A stretch of DNA of 64,000 bases from Muribaculaceae bacterium Zag1 (GCA_002633115.1 NWBJ01000034.1:34205-98204); one strand, 5' to 3'. Shown: positions 1 to 8,600, counted from the first letter of the stretch. Notes: generated from the sequence alone by a model not told the origin. Program-made: numbers and translations.

Positions 1-258
1 TTGTCCGGAGTTGTCGGCCAAGTTGAGTATGTTGCCCCAAATTACCTCTTGCTTGCGCAGCTCGAGGTCGAAACTGATCTGGAGTTCATCTTTAAATTTG
101 ATAGGCTGTCCGTCATTCAGTACTAAAGAGGTGCGCTGTTGGCCCGGTACTTTGGCGGCATTGAAAGATAGGCCATAATCAGTACCAGACAATTGAGATG
201 ATTGTGCCCAGCCCAGAATGGCGGTGAGGATTGAGAGAAAAGGGATAAGACGCCTCAT
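1..258 (-). CDS. secreted protein, N-terminal part only
   Basis: The first 86 residues of a protein that runs off the left edge. It begins ATG at 256-258 with a signal peptide (MRRLIPFLSILTAILGWAQ), so it is exported. The mature part includes NDGQPIKFKDELQISFDLEL, a beta-rich stretch resembling the start of concanavalin A/LamG-like domains found in Bacteroidetes surface sensors and carbohydrate-binding proteins. That resemblance is an inference from a short fragment, and the function cannot be assigned without the missing C-terminus. The gene reads away from the GH92 gene's 3' end, across a 320 bp gap that holds a terminator for GH92. Confidence 0.6.
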   Translation of the reverse strand, partial: MRRLIPFLSILTAILGWAQSSQLSGTDYGLSFNAAKVPGQQRTSLVLNDGQPIKFKDELQISFDLELRKQEVIWGNILNLADNSGQ

Positions 259-578
259 GGCATGGAGATTGGTAAAATAGGTAGATGTAATGGGGTGGAT
301 GGGCTGATGGTAGGGCCCAATGATGTATAAGTGTAGCAAAATTACAATAAATAATTGAGAATTACAAAGATTAATTACAAAAAATGGTCAATTGGTTGTT
401 ATACAGTAGAAAAAAGCCCCGCACCCCGCGGAGCTCTTTCCTACGATAGAAACTACCTATTAACCATTAAAACTAATCCTTAAACACTAATCCAATTCTA
501 TCTTATGAGAAAAACTACTATTCGTATTTATTGTGGGTGAGCCTCTGAACAGTGTGGGTGCGCCGCCTCGGCGCATGG
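259..578. other. intergenic region with terminator and 11-residue ORF
   Basis: This 320 bp stretch lies between the GH92 stop and the start of the partial left-hand gene. It holds the GH92 terminator hairpin at 410-434 and AT-rich DNA up to the left-hand gene's start. A 12-codon plus-strand ORF at 505-540 (MRKTTIRIYCG, stop TGA) could be a leader peptide or the truncated start of a lost gene; there is no evidence that it is expressed. Confidence 0.4.
410..434 (-). terminator. Rho-independent terminator downstream of GH92 gene
   Basis: A 7 bp stem, gccccgc (416-422) with gcggagc (428-434), is followed on the minus strand by a run of six T. The single mismatch on the plus strand becomes a G-U wobble in the minus-strand RNA, so it suits minus-strand transcription from the GH92 gene about 145 bp upstream. 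Confidence 0.6.
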
Positions 579-2825
579 CTAATCAGCCATTGCCATTCGA
601 TCTGGCATTTCCACTACGCCCCACTGCTTATTGGGCTCGTATCCCATCTGGAATACCAACGTGCCGTCTGCGGCGATGTCACTGTGATAGATCCATGGCT
701 GGTTGAATGGCTCGCCATTGAGCGTGGCACTCTGTATGTATTTCATGCCTTGCGAGGCTCCGTGAGCAATTACTGTGAATTTGCCTCCTGATGGCAGCGT
801 GATTGATGCCTCGTCAAATACTGGCGAACCTATGGCGTATCTTGCTTCGCCCGGGGTCACTGGATAGAATCCAAGCGAGGAGAAAACCACGAATGCTGAC
901 AGTCCGCCACCGTCTTCATCGCCCGGCAGTCCCATCAAGTCGTTGCGGAACCAGGTCTGGAGCATCTGCCTTACGCGCTTCTGGGTCTTCCAGGGCTGTC
1001 CGGCGTAATCGTACAGATAAGGTACATGCATCGAGGGCTCGTTGGCCATTGAGAACTGGCCCACATTGCCGGTATGGTCGGGGAGTTGCGAGTAAAACTC
1101 GTACTTGCTCTTGCCCAGAGGCTCAGAGAAGGTTTGGTCGAGGTTGGCGACAAATTGTTCGGCTCCGCCCATCAGTCCGATCAGGTCGGGGATATTGTGT
1201 GGCACATCCCAGCGGTAGACCCAGCCATTGTTTTCGCCATAGTATCGGCGAGCGCCCTGACCACCCGAGAATCGGTAGTCGAATGGTTCGATCCAACGTC
1301 CATCCTTGTCCTTTGGGTGGAAAAATGCGGTAGCCGGGTTGTAGATGTTGCGGTAATTATGCGAGCATCTGTAGTAATAGTCAGCCTCGTCAGGGCGATT
1401 GAGAGCGGCAGCGATACGGCTTAGGCACCATTGGTCGTAGCTCGTGCCGAGGGTAACGGCTACTGGCTGACGCTGCTCTGATGGGTTGATGTTGGGGTCG
1501 TTTTCGGTCTCGCCGTCTTTGAGAGCCGGGATATAGCCGTGCTCGACGTAGAACTGGTCAATCCAACCGGCGCGTTTGTCATTCCACGGAGCCAAGGTCT
1601 TCTCTTCTATGCCTTTGCGGCAAGCTTCGTAGGCTCGCAATGTATCGATTTTCAAGCCCTTGGCCACGGCATCGGCTACTGAGGCCACGGCATGGTTGCT
1701 GTTCATGCGGCGCGAGTCGCCAGTGAGTTCGGGGAATGTCGGCATCCAGCCGGTGCCCATCTGGTCGGCCATTTCGAGGAAGGAGTATAGAATCTGCTCT
1801 TCTTTTTCGGGCTCGATAATGGTGCGCAAGGGGTGCACACCACGGTAGGTGTCCCAAATCCAATCATCGGTATAGAAAGGCGTGCCGCCGTCGGCATGCA
1901 CAGCGTGGTCGTAAGCGCTGTAGTATTGTCCGTCTTCGCTCAGGCAGATGGGCCGCTCCATAGTGCGATAGTAAGAGGTATAGAATACTGTTTTGCTTTC
2001 CTCATCTTCGCCCTCCACGGCGATGCGTCCCAGGGCATCGTTCCACTCTTGGCGCCCAGCCTCGGCTACGGCATTGACGTCGTAGGACTGGATTTCGCGC
2101 TCAAGATTTTTCTTGGCTTGCTCAGCGCTGATGAGCGAGATGCCATAGCGGGCATGGATATTGGGCTCTGCGAATCGCAGGACTGCTGCTACATTCTGTC
2201 CTTGAGCTGCTGAGGCTTGGCTGTCGAGGTTGCCATTGGCGAGAATGGCTGTCTCGGTGGGTGCCTCTTGGGTTTCGAGATATACGTAGAGGCGAGTGTC
2301 GTTGTCGAGGAGTTGGCAGGCTTTGACTGTGCCGTCTTCGATGCTCACCTCGCCTTGGCGCGAGTTGAGGCACAGGTAGGGAGCCTGACTGTTGGAGAAT
2401 GAGATATTGTAAACGGCTGACTGATGCGATGGCGCGTATTGGGCGAGGATTGAGTTGTCATCGAGTTCGATGCTGAAATAATAGGGCCGTAACACCTCGT
2501 TGTCATAATTGTATTGCGCAGTGGGTTGCGTCGGAGCCTGGGCAAAGGGAGTGAGATTGAAAGCCGAACGCTCGCGGTGGTGGGTCACGGCGATTGGGAG
2601 ACCGGTGACACGTTCGCTGGTATAGTCGCTGCGCTCGGGGTAAACTCGGAGCAAACTGTTGGGCAGGTGCACGGTGGGGAAAGTAGGCACCAGCAAGTGG
2701 CTGATATTGCCCATATAGGGATTGACGTAATCGACAGGGGCTTTATGCTGGGCCTTCTCTCCGCCGCAGCTGGCCAGGAGCGCGAGGGTGAGGCAAGCAG
2801 TCGATATGTATGAGATTCGAGTCAT
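579..2825 (-). CDS. GH92 family alpha-mannosidase, lipoprotein
   Basis: Exo-acting Ca2+-dependent alpha-mannosidase of glycoside hydrolase family 92, 748 residues, a normal length for the family. A lipoprotein signal (TLALLASCGG) puts it on the outer membrane or in the periplasm. GH92 landmarks are the N-terminal VDYVNPYMGN, the central DDWIWDTYRGVHPL and MGTGWMPTFPELTGDSR, the acid-bearing motif ANEPSMHVPYLYDYAGQPWK (Glu about 596), and GDEDGGGLSA (about 635-644), which carries the family's catalytic-base aspartate. The first His of the common NEPSHH motif is Met here, so linkage specificity (alpha-1,2, -1,3 or other) is open. It stands alone with its own promoter at 2867-2874 and probably releases mannose from host or yeast glycans. 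Confidence 0.93.
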   Translation of the reverse strand: MTRISYISTACLTLALLASCGGEKAQHKAPVDYVNPYMGNISHLLVPTFPTVHLPNSLLRVYPERSDYTSERVTGLPIAVTHHRERSAFNLTPFAQAPTQPTAQYNYDNEVLRPYYFSIELDDNSILAQYAPSHQSAVYNISFSNSQAPYLCLNSRQGEVSIEDGTVKACQLLDNDTRLYVYLETQEAPTETAILANGNLDSQASAAQGQNVAAVLRFAEPNIHARYGISLISAEQAKKNLEREIQSYDVNAVAEAGRQEWNDALGRIAVEGEDEESKTVFYTSYYRTMERPICLSEDGQYYSAYDHAVHADGGTPFYTDDWIWDTYRGVHPLRTIIEPEKEEQILYSFLEMADQMGTGWMPTFPELTGDSRRMNSNHAVASVADAVAKGLKIDTLRAYEACRKGIEEKTLAPWNDKRAGWIDQFYVEHGYIPALKDGETENDPNINPSEQRQPVAVTLGTSYDQWCLSRIAAALNRPDEADYYYRCSHNYRNIYNPATAFFHPKDKDGRWIEPFDYRFSGGQGARRYYGENNGWVYRWDVPHNIPDLIGLMGGAEQFVANLDQTFSEPLGKSKYEFYSQLPDHTGNVGQFSMANEPSMHVPYLYDYAGQPWKTQKRVRQMLQTWFRNDLMGLPGDEDGGGLSAFVVFSSLGFYPVTPGEARYAIGSPVFDEASITLPSGGKFTVIAHGASQGMKYIQSATLNGEPFNQPWIYHSDIAADGTLVFQMGYEPNKQWGVVEMPDRMAMAD

Positions 2826-2866
2826 GGATAAGAGATTTTGAGTAAATCGTTAGAAATTTGATGTTG

Positions 2867-2874
2867 CAAAATTA
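2867..2874 (-). promoter_or_regulatory. Bacteroidetes -7 box for GH92 gene
   Basis: Minus-strand TAATTTTG matches TAnnTTTG and lies about 42 bp upstream of the GH92 start. The divergent TPR gene has a similar box at 2993-3000. Confidence 0.5.
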
Positions 2875-2992
2875 CGACCCTAACCTTAAAAAATCCCTCA
2901 CATCGGGGTTAACACATGATTAAAATACGATTAAATTCACTTAAAATCGCTCTTTTTAGGAAAAAAGCATTTTTCTTCTCACCAAAAGTCGG

Positions 2993-3000
2993 TAATTTTG
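2993..3000 (+). promoter_or_regulatory. Bacteroidetes -7 box for TPR gene
   Basis: TAATTTTG (TAnnTTTG), 36 bp upstream of the chosen ATG at 3037. An upstream alternative start at 2998 would overlap the promoter, which is why the later start is preferred. Confidence 0.55.
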
Positions 3001-3036
3001 CAGAGTCCCCAAAGGGAGCGATTTAATACATTTGTT

Positions 3037-3930
3037 ATGACCTATCGTTATCTACCCATTATAGTCTCTCTCCTCACGGCTATCGTCACCCATGCAGTGA
3101 CGCCCCTCGAGCATGAGTCGGTGCTGCAGAATCCTGACAAGATTATCCGCAAGGCAACTCCTGATGATGAGGAAGACCCATACTTCATTCTCACCGGCGA
3201 GGCCGATGCGGCTATCGCTGCGCACGACTATCCCACGGCTGTACTGCGATTGCGCGAGGCGATGCGCATGGACCCCGACAATCCATCGAATGTGCTGCTG
3301 CTCTCCAACCTTGGAATCGTCTATACCCACCTCGGTCAGGATTCGTTGGCTCTTGCCACTTATGACGAAGCTCTCGCCATGGCTCCGGCCATGACCACGG
3401 TGAGGGAAAATCGCGCGTTGCTCAAACTCAAGATGGGGCGCGATCGCGATGCCTACGATGATTTCGGCCTGGTCATCGAGCGCGATTCATTGTCGGCCTC
3501 GGCTCGGTATTATCATGGCATGATAGCGCTGTATGGGGGACGGCTGTCGGTGGCAACGCAGGACTTTGCCGTGCTGCAGAGCGTGAGCCCTGACAGTTAC
3601 AACACTCAGGTGGCGATGGGCACCATGCTTTCCCTTTCGGGCCATGACCGCGAGGCTATACCTTATTATAAGAAGCTCGTTGAGATGGAACCGGCACCGG
3701 AGTATTATGCCGCCCTGGCGGGTTGTTATCTCGCGATAGGGGAGTTGTCTGATGCTTCGCACACCCTCGGCGAGGCATTTCGCCAATGCGGCGAGGACCC
3801 CGAGCTATACTACTATCGCGCCTGGCTCAACAAGGAGAGCTACCTGATGGATGCCGCCAAATCCGACGCCAAGCGCGCCGTCGAACTCGGCGTCGACCCC
3901 TCCAAAGTCCAACGGCTGTTTGCGAATTAA
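3037..3930 (+). CDS. exported tetratricopeptide repeat protein
   Basis: About 297 residues from the chosen start MTYRYLPIIVSLLTAIVTHA, which gives a signal peptide; the -7 box just upstream rules out a longer form. The rest is mostly TPR helices from about residue 45, for example ALATYDEALAMAP and EAIPYYKKLVEMEPAPEYYA, ending SDAKRAVELGVDPSKVQ. TPR arrays bind partner proteins and carry no chemistry of their own, so the precise role is unknown; a periplasmic scaffold is the simplest guess. It is a single-gene unit transcribed away from GH92 and followed by a large inverted repeat. Confidence 0.85.
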   Translation: MTYRYLPIIVSLLTAIVTHAVTPLEHESVLQNPDKIIRKATPDDEEDPYFILTGEADAAIAAHDYPTAVLRLREAMRMDPDNPSNVLLLSNLGIVYTHLGQDSLALATYDEALAMAPAMTTVRENRALLKLKMGRDRDAYDDFGLVIERDSLSASARYYHGMIALYGGRLSVATQDFAVLQSVSPDSYNTQVAMGTMLSLSGHDREAIPYYKKLVEMEPAPEYYAALAGCYLAIGELSDASHTLGEAFRQCGEDPELYYYRAWLNKESYLMDAAKSDAKRAVELGVDPSKVQRLFAN

Positions 3931-3938
3931 CAGCGCGG

Positions 3939-3966
3939 CCCAGCCCCCTAACCCCCTAAAGGGGGA
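3939..3966. repeat. CCCTAA-type intergenic repeat, copy 1
   Basis: A 28 nt element containing CAGCCCCCTAACCCCCTAAA followed by a G run. It occurs again in inverse orientation at 51893-51920 with one substitution in 28. Both copies lie just beyond the 3' end of a gene (TPR gene here, pth there). Confidence 0.7.
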
Positions 3967-3993
3967 CCGCCATGCGGATACGCCGCGTCAGCA

Positions 3994-4086
3994 GTGGGGG
4001 GCCCAGGCGCCCTCGCGGGTCCATTCCGCGTATCCAAAAAAATAGCATCGCCTGACTGGGCCCGCGAGGGCGCCTGGGCCCCCCAC
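3994..4086. repeat. 26 bp perfect inverted repeat
   Basis: GTGGGGGGCCCAGGCGCCCT... (3994-4019) is perfectly complementary to 4061-4086, with a 41 nt spacer. The arms are very GC-rich in an AT-rich intergenic region. There is no T-tract, so it is not a classical terminator, though a transcript would fold strongly here. It may be a small mobile palindromic element; the motif catgcgga occurs on both outer sides. Confidence 0.75.
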
Positions 4087-4176
4087 GCCATGCGGATTAC
4101 ACCCCCGAATTTGGGAGTGAGGGAAGAAAAAGTGAAAATTTTATGGAAAATTTTTGGTAGATTCAAAAATAATGCC

Positions 4177-4184
4177 TAACTTTG
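4177..4184 (+). promoter_or_regulatory. promoter for tRNA-Leu
   Basis: TTTG at 4153-4156, a 20 nt spacer and TAACTTTG at 4177-4184 match the Bacteroidetes primary sigma consensus. The tRNA begins 30 nt further on. Confidence 0.7.
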
Positions 4185-4213
4185 CATCACCAAAACGAAA
4201 CACCTACAATGTT

Positions 4214-4297
4214 GCCCAGGTGGCGGAATGGTAGACGCGCTCGTTTCAGGTGCGAGTGCTGCGAGGCGTGCAGGTTCGAGTCCTGTTCTGGGCACCA
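4214..4297 (+). tRNA. tRNA-Leu (anticodon CAG)
   Basis: Class II tRNA of 84 nt. The acceptor stem GCCCAGG pairs with TCTGGGC, the discriminator is A and CCA is encoded (4295-4297). The anticodon arm is CTCGT-TTCAGGT-GCGAG, giving anticodon CAG, which reads CUG leucine codons. A long variable arm (about tgctgcgaggcgtgc) and GGTTCGAGTCC T-arm are present. It has its own promoter and terminator. Confidence 0.96.
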
Positions 4298-4301
4298 ATC
4301 C

Positions 4302-4349
4302 AAGAGGATAAATCATTAAAACCCAATGATTTATCCTCTTTCTTTTTTA
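4302..4349 (+). terminator. terminator of tRNA-Leu
   Basis: A perfect 16 bp stem, aagaggataaatcatt (4302-4317) with aatgatttatcctctt (4325-4340), with a 7 nt loop and a T-rich tail (tctttttt). It lies 4 nt after the tRNA's CCA. Confidence 0.9.
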
Positions 4350-4666
4350 GTTAAATAAGTAAAATCAAATTTTAAAATTTCATGGTTGGTGTTAAGTAAG
4401 AGCTCAATTAGAAGTTAAATATGGAGGTCGCCCGGATGGCTACCCCGTAGGGGTTATTTCATCTAGCTATGGGCGCATACCCCTCCCCCTCCTACCCCGT
4501 AGGGGTTGTTTCACTAACCTTCTGAGCACTAGAATGAAACAACCCCTACGGGGTAGCCATCCGGGTGTTAACCTATATGCTAGATGAAACAACCCCTACC
4601 CTACGGGGTAGCCATCCGGGTACATCTGAGAAGGAAGCTTAACTTTAAATCGCCCCTTTACTTATG
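4350..4666. other. non-coding stretch holding palindromic repeats
   Basis: No gene is supported between the tRNA terminator and the nuclease remnant. Its main content is the four-copy palindromic repeat cluster listed separately at 4431-4620. Confidence 0.6.
4431..4620. repeat. cluster of four palindromic repeats (core TACCCCGTAGGGGT)
   Basis: Four copies: 4431-4462 and 4493-4513 in one orientation, 4534-4566 and 4584-4620 in the other. The core taccccgtaggggt is nearly self-complementary, with tgtttcat on one side and ggatggc/gccatccggg on the other. The last copy carries a 5 bp internal duplication. The head-to-head arrangement lets the cluster fold into a large cruciform or hairpin. It resembles a REP/BIME-type extragenic repeat and lies at the 3' end of a gene remnant. 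Confidence 0.8.
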
Positions 4667-5085
4667 TCACCTCAAAGTGAGGGGAGGGATATGCTTTTCG
4701 AGCACGGGGAGTGGGGGAAGCATATCCTGGCCTCGAAACATGAGAGTGATTCCATGGAGGGTGCAGCCGGGGATAGATTTTAATAAGCGATTGGCGACAG
4801 CATATTGGCGTATTTGGCGCTCAGCTTCAGTATATTGACGCTGAATTTCTGAATCCGGAGCCTTGGTCTCAACATATTTCATCTCTATGATATAGCAATG
4901 CTTTGCTTTAGGATAATGAGTCAGTAAGGGGACCAGGACAAAGTCGCTATAGCCATAATTAAGTTCCATTTCAGGACATAGCACTGTGAGATTGCACAGG
5001 CCCAGCATAGCCTTGAAGAAACCATGCTGATTGAACTCACCTCCACGAGAATCCCGTACCGAGGACAGGTCGTTTATTAAAAATT
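4667..5085 (-). pseudogene. C-terminal remnant of AAA-ATPase/PD-(D/E)XK nuclease-like protein
   Basis: Only the last roughly 140 residues of a protein usually near 500 remain. The open frame starts after a stop codon and reads LINDLSSVRDSRGGEFNQHG, then GYSDFVLVPLL, then CYIIEMKYVE, which is the PD-(D/E)XK-like C-terminal domain (PDDEXK_9) found after an AAA ATPase domain in a very common Bacteroidetes accessory family. In the intact family D and E-x-K of these motifs form the nuclease site; here the ATPase domain and any start are gone. Internal Met at about 5008 could in principle start a 113-residue peptide, but a decayed gene beside a repeat cluster is more likely. Confidence 0.75.
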
Positions 5086-5132
5086 ACATGCAAATTTAAG
5101 GAAAATAACTGAGAACTACAACTTGGACTAAC

Positions 5133-5167
5133 AAAAAAGGCGCGGCCTCGGGGAGGGGACGCGCCTT
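5133..5167 (-). terminator. terminator of the arabinose operon
   Basis: On the minus strand, an 8 bp perfect stem aaggcgcg/cgcgcctt is followed by six T. It lies about 105 bp after the araB stop and closes the five-gene operon. Confidence 0.85.
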
Positions 5168-5270
5168 ACGGTAGGTATATTTATGCTGACTTTTTTATGG
5201 GGGCAGCATGGAGGGTAATGATGGCTGCGAGGAGGGGAGAGATAAGGACTTGCAGCTACGATGGGGTAGA

Positions 5271-6947
5271 TTACTTGTTGTAAAGCTCGGTTTCGGTGAA
5301 GTGGCCGATTTTGAGGTATTCCTTGTAGAGGTGGTCGTAGACCTCGACATTGGCCTCGATGGGGTAGTATTCCTTGGCGAAGCCCGAGTTCATGGCCTTG
5401 ATGGCTGCCTCGACATTGGGATAGATGCCAGCGGCGACTGCGGCGAACATCGAAGCGCCGAGTGCGCAAGCCTGGTCGGTGTTGCATACCTTAATAGGCA
5501 TGTTGAGCACATCGCTCAGGGTCTGCATCACGAAGGGCGACTTGAGGGCGATACCGCCAATTCCGATTACGGTGTCAATCTTAACACCCTCGCGGCGGAA
5601 GCGTTCAACGATAGCGCGGCTGCCAAAGGCTGTAGCCTCGACGAGGGCGCGGAAAATCATAGGAGCGGTGGTGCCGAGAGTAATGCCGGTGATGGTACCC
5701 TTGAGCAGCTGGTTGGCATCGGGGGTGCGGCGACCGTTCATCCAGTCGGTAGCAACTACTGCGCTCTCCGACGGGTGGATACGCTCAGCCTCGGCGGTGA
5801 GAGCCGGGATAATCTTGGCAGAAGCCTCGGCCACGAGTTCGGCCTTGGTCTCCTCGCTGAGCAGGTTGCTCTCCATCACGATGTGAGTGAGGGGGAACTC
5901 AAGCACGCGCTTGAACCAAGCATAAATATCGCCAAAAGCTGACTGGCCAGCCTCGAGGCCGATCATGCCGGGGATGACAGAACCGTCAACCTGACCGCAG
6001 ATGCCCTTGATGAGGTTGTCACCAATCTCTTCCTTCTCAGCTACCATCACATCGCAAGTGCTGGTGCCAATCACGCGCACAAAGGTGTGAGGCTCAACGC
6101 CAGCGCCAACTGCTCCCATGTGGCAGTCGTAAGCGCCGCCAGCAACCACAACCTTGGTGGTGAGGCCAAGACGGTCGGCCCACTCCTGGGTGAGATGGCC
6201 AACAGGCTTGTCGGCTGTCTCAGTCTCGGTGAAGAGACGCTCGCGGAAACCAGCTAACAGCGGGTCAAGCTCAACAAAGAACCCCTCGGGTGGCAGACCG
6301 CCCCATTTGGGGTGCCACATAGCCTTGTGGCCACAAGCGCAACGGCTGCGCACCACATCCTTAGAGTGCTTCACGCCAGTGAGCAGAGCGGGGAGCCACT
6401 CGCAATATTCAATGAGCGAGTAAGCTTTTTCGCGTACCTTCTCATCCTCGCGCAGCACATGCAGAGCCTTGGCCCAGAACCACTCAGACGAGTAGATGCC
6501 GCCCTCATAGCTGGTGTAGTCGATCGGCCAGCGCTTGCACAGGTCGTTGATTTCGGCTGCTTCCTTTACGGCGGTGTGGTCCTTCCAGAGCACAAACATG
6601 GCATTGGGGTTCTCGGCGAACTCGGGGAGCAGAGCCAGAGGAGTGCCAGTCTCATCGGTAAATGCCGGGGTCGAGCCGGTGGTGTCGAAGGCGATGCCTA
6701 CTACGCGCTCGGCTGTGCCCTCGGGGCACTTCGACAGGGCCTCGCGCACTGATGCGATCAGCACGTCGATATAGTCCTGGGGATGCTGGCGATATTGGTT
6801 GATGCGGGGATTGCAATATTTGCCTTCCTTCCAGCGGGGATAGTATTTCACCGAAGAGGCGAGGACCTCGCCGTTGGCGGCGTTGACAACCAGGGCGCGA
6901 GCTGAGTCGCTGCCATAGTCTAATCCTATTACGTATTTGGTATCCAT
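5271..6947 (-). CDS. araB: ribulokinase
   Basis: FGGY-family kinase that phosphorylates L-ribulose to L-ribulose-5-phosphate with ATP in the cytoplasm. The chosen start MDTKYVIGLDYGSDSARALV (ATG at 6945-6947) gives 558 residues, the usual AraB length; upstream in-frame codons fall in a low-complexity repeat and are rejected. Visible landmarks are the N-terminal ATP-loop GLDYGSDSARA, the family-typical GGAYDCHMGAVGAGV, and the C-terminal nucleotide-binding GIGGIALKSPFVMQTLSDVL. It is the last gene of galM-symporter-araD-araA-araB, and its separation from araA contains a 29 bp inverted repeat that may set its own mRNA level. Confidence 0.95.
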   Translation of the reverse strand: MDTKYVIGLDYGSDSARALVVNAANGEVLASSVKYYPRWKEGKYCNPRINQYRQHPQDYIDVLIASVREALSKCPEGTAERVVGIAFDTTGSTPAFTDETGTPLALLPEFAENPNAMFVLWKDHTAVKEAAEINDLCKRWPIDYTSYEGGIYSSEWFWAKALHVLREDEKVREKAYSLIEYCEWLPALLTGVKHSKDVVRSRCACGHKAMWHPKWGGLPPEGFFVELDPLLAGFRERLFTETETADKPVGHLTQEWADRLGLTTKVVVAGGAYDCHMGAVGAGVEPHTFVRVIGTSTCDVMVAEKEEIGDNLIKGICGQVDGSVIPGMIGLEAGQSAFGDIYAWFKRVLEFPLTHIVMESNLLSEETKAELVAEASAKIIPALTAEAERIHPSESAVVATDWMNGRRTPDANQLLKGTITGITLGTTAPMIFRALVEATAFGSRAIVERFRREGVKIDTVIGIGGIALKSPFVMQTLSDVLNMPIKVCNTDQACALGASMFAAVAAGIYPNVEAAIKAMNSGFAKEYYPIEANVEVYDHLYKEYLKIGHFTETELYNK

Positions 6948-6960
6948 AAAATCAAAATGG

Positions 6961-7044
6961 AAAAATGAATAATGAAAAATGAAAAATGAATAATGGAATA
7001 AGAGACCCCAATTGGTCATTTTTCATTTTTCATTATTCATTTTT
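6961..7044 (-). repeat. 29 bp perfect inverted repeat between araA and araB
   Basis: Arms 6961-6989 and 7016-7044 are perfectly complementary, with a 26 nt loop. Both arms consist of GAAAAAT/GAATAAT repeat units. The structure lies wholly in the araA-araB gap, so the operon mRNA would carry a long AT hairpin there. Related hairpins occur at 9447-9567 and 51479-51555. Confidence 0.85.
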
Positions 7045-7058
7045 CATTTAGTTATTAC

Positions 7059-8600
7059 TTATTTCAGGGCTTTGTTCAGCATGTAGTAGACTTCGTTGTA
7101 ACGCATTTCGCGCTGGAAGCCCTCGATAGTGGTGTTTTTGTCGATGTGGAGCATCTCGATGCCAGCGATTTCGGCATAGTCCATCCAGTACTCGGGAGTG
7201 ATCGAGTAGCTGAAGCATGAGTGGTGTGTACCGCCAGCCAAGATCCAAGCGCCAGCGCCAACCTCAAAGTTGGGCATCGGGATCCAGAGAGCCGAAGCCA
7301 CGGGCAGCTTAGGCAGCGGTTTGCTCTTGATGCACTCTACATCGTTGACGATGAGGCGGAAACGGTTGCCCATGTCGACAACGGTAGCGGTCACGCCGTC
7401 GCCCGGCTTGCTGGTGAATACCAAGCGTGCGGTCTGAGCCTTGCGGATACCGATTCCGAGGAAGTGCACCTCGAGGCGAGGCTTCTCTTCGGCGATGAGG
7501 GGGCAAACCTCGAGCATGTGAGCTTGGAGGATTGAGCTCTTCTTGCCGTCGAAGTTGAGAGTGTAGTCCTCAAGGAACGAGCAACCGCCCTCGAGGCCCT
7601 GGGTCATGTACCATACGGTGCGATAGAGGGCAGCTGATTTCCAGTCGCCTTCGGCTCCGAAGCCATAGCCCTCGGCCATAAGGCGCTGTGAGGCGAGACC
7701 CGGGATTTGGTCAAAGCCAACGAAGTTGGGATCGTTGATGTCGTCGGTGCCGAGGTCGTCAAAGTTGGTGGTAAAGCCCTTTGCGCCCTTAGATACCAAG
7801 CAAGCGCGGATAGCGAGCTCAGCCTTGGCGGCATTCCAGACCACGCGATACTTGTCGCCATTGGGATCCTTTACGTCGTTATCGACAGCGTAGATAGCGA
7901 AGTATTCGTCGATAAGAGCCTTGACGGCGCCGTCTTCGACCTTCTTGAAATATTCCATGAGTTCGCTCACGGGGCAATAGTCTACATGGTAGCCAAGGCG
8001 GAGTTCGGCGTCAACCTTGTCGCCATCGGTAACGGCTACATTGTTCATCTGGTCGCCAAAGCGGATGATGAGCATGTCCTGAGCGTCGGCCCAAGCAGCG
8101 GCTACGCGGCTCCATACGGCGATGCGCTCCTGGGTGTCTTTTTCCTTCCAGTAACCGACAACCACCTTGCGAGGGATGCGCATGCGCGAGCAGATATGGC
8201 CAAACTCGCGGTCGCCATGAGCCGACTGGTTGAGGTTCATGAAGTCCATGTCCATGGTCTTCCATGGAATTTCGGCATTGTATTGAGTGTGGAGGTGGAG
8301 CAGGGGCTTGTGGAGGTGTTGCAAGCCGTGGATCCACATTTTGGCGGGCGAGAAAGTGTGCATCCAAGTGATGAGGCCTACGCAGCGACAGTCGTTGCTG
8401 GCAGCTTTCATGATGTCGTCAACTTCCTTGCTTGAGTTGGCAGTGCCTTTGTAGACAATCTTGATAGGGAGATTGCCAGAGTTGTTCAGGCCGTCGACCA
8501 TCTCTTTAGAGTGAGAATCAACGGCCACGACGGCATCGCCGCCATAGAGGAGTTGGGCACCAGTGACCCACCAAATCTCGAGATCTTCAAATTTTGCCAT
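7059..8600 (-). CDS. araA: L-arabinose isomerase
   Basis: Mn2+-dependent cytoplasmic isomerase converting L-arabinose to L-ribulose, 513 residues, close to the normal 500. Family features seen are the start FEDLEIWWVTGAQLLYGGDA, VGLITWMHTFSPAKMWIHGL, and TQYNAEIPWKTMDMDFMNLN, which continues into AHGDREFG. The C-terminal part includes GGTHHSCFS, containing the metal-ligand histidine pair. It is fourth in the operon; the start is fixed by the family N-terminus. The 129 bp gap to araD contains GC-rich hairpins but no gene. Confidence 0.97.
   Translation of the reverse strand: MAKFEDLEIWWVTGAQLLYGGDAVVAVDSHSKEMVDGLNNSGNLPIKIVYKGTANSSKEVDDIMKAASNDCRCVGLITWMHTFSPAKMWIHGLQHLHKPLLHLHTQYNAEIPWKTMDMDFMNLNQSAHGDREFGHICSRMRIPRKVVVGYWKEKDTQERIAVWSRVAAAWADAQDMLIIRFGDQMNNVAVTDGDKVDAELRLGYHVDYCPVSELMEYFKKVEDGAVKALIDEYFAIYAVDNDVKDPNGDKYRVVWNAAKAELAIRACLVSKGAKGFTTNFDDLGTDDINDPNFVGFDQIPGLASQRLMAEGYGFGAEGDWKSAALYRTVWYMTQGLEGGCSFLEDYTLNFDGKKSSILQAHMLEVCPLIAEEKPRLEVHFLGIGIRKAQTARLVFTSKPGDGVTATVVDMGNRFRLIVNDVECIKSKPLPKLPVASALWIPMPNFEVGAGAWILAGGTHHSCFSYSITPEYWMDYAEIAGIEMLHIDKNTTIEGFQREMRYNEVYYMLNKALK

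Noticed and set aside
803..1333. plus-strand ORF opposite the GH92 gene
   Set aside because: Arg/Ser-rich composition typical of a shadow frame; no family match; GH92 fully explains the DNA.
3939..3966. telomere-like CCCTAA repeat
   Set aside because: Only two units inside a 28 nt element that recurs next to another gene; not a tandem telomeric array.
6948..7019. N-terminal extension of AraB
   Set aside because: The added residues come from the GAAAAAT repeat; the conserved FGGY start is MDTKYVIGLDYG.
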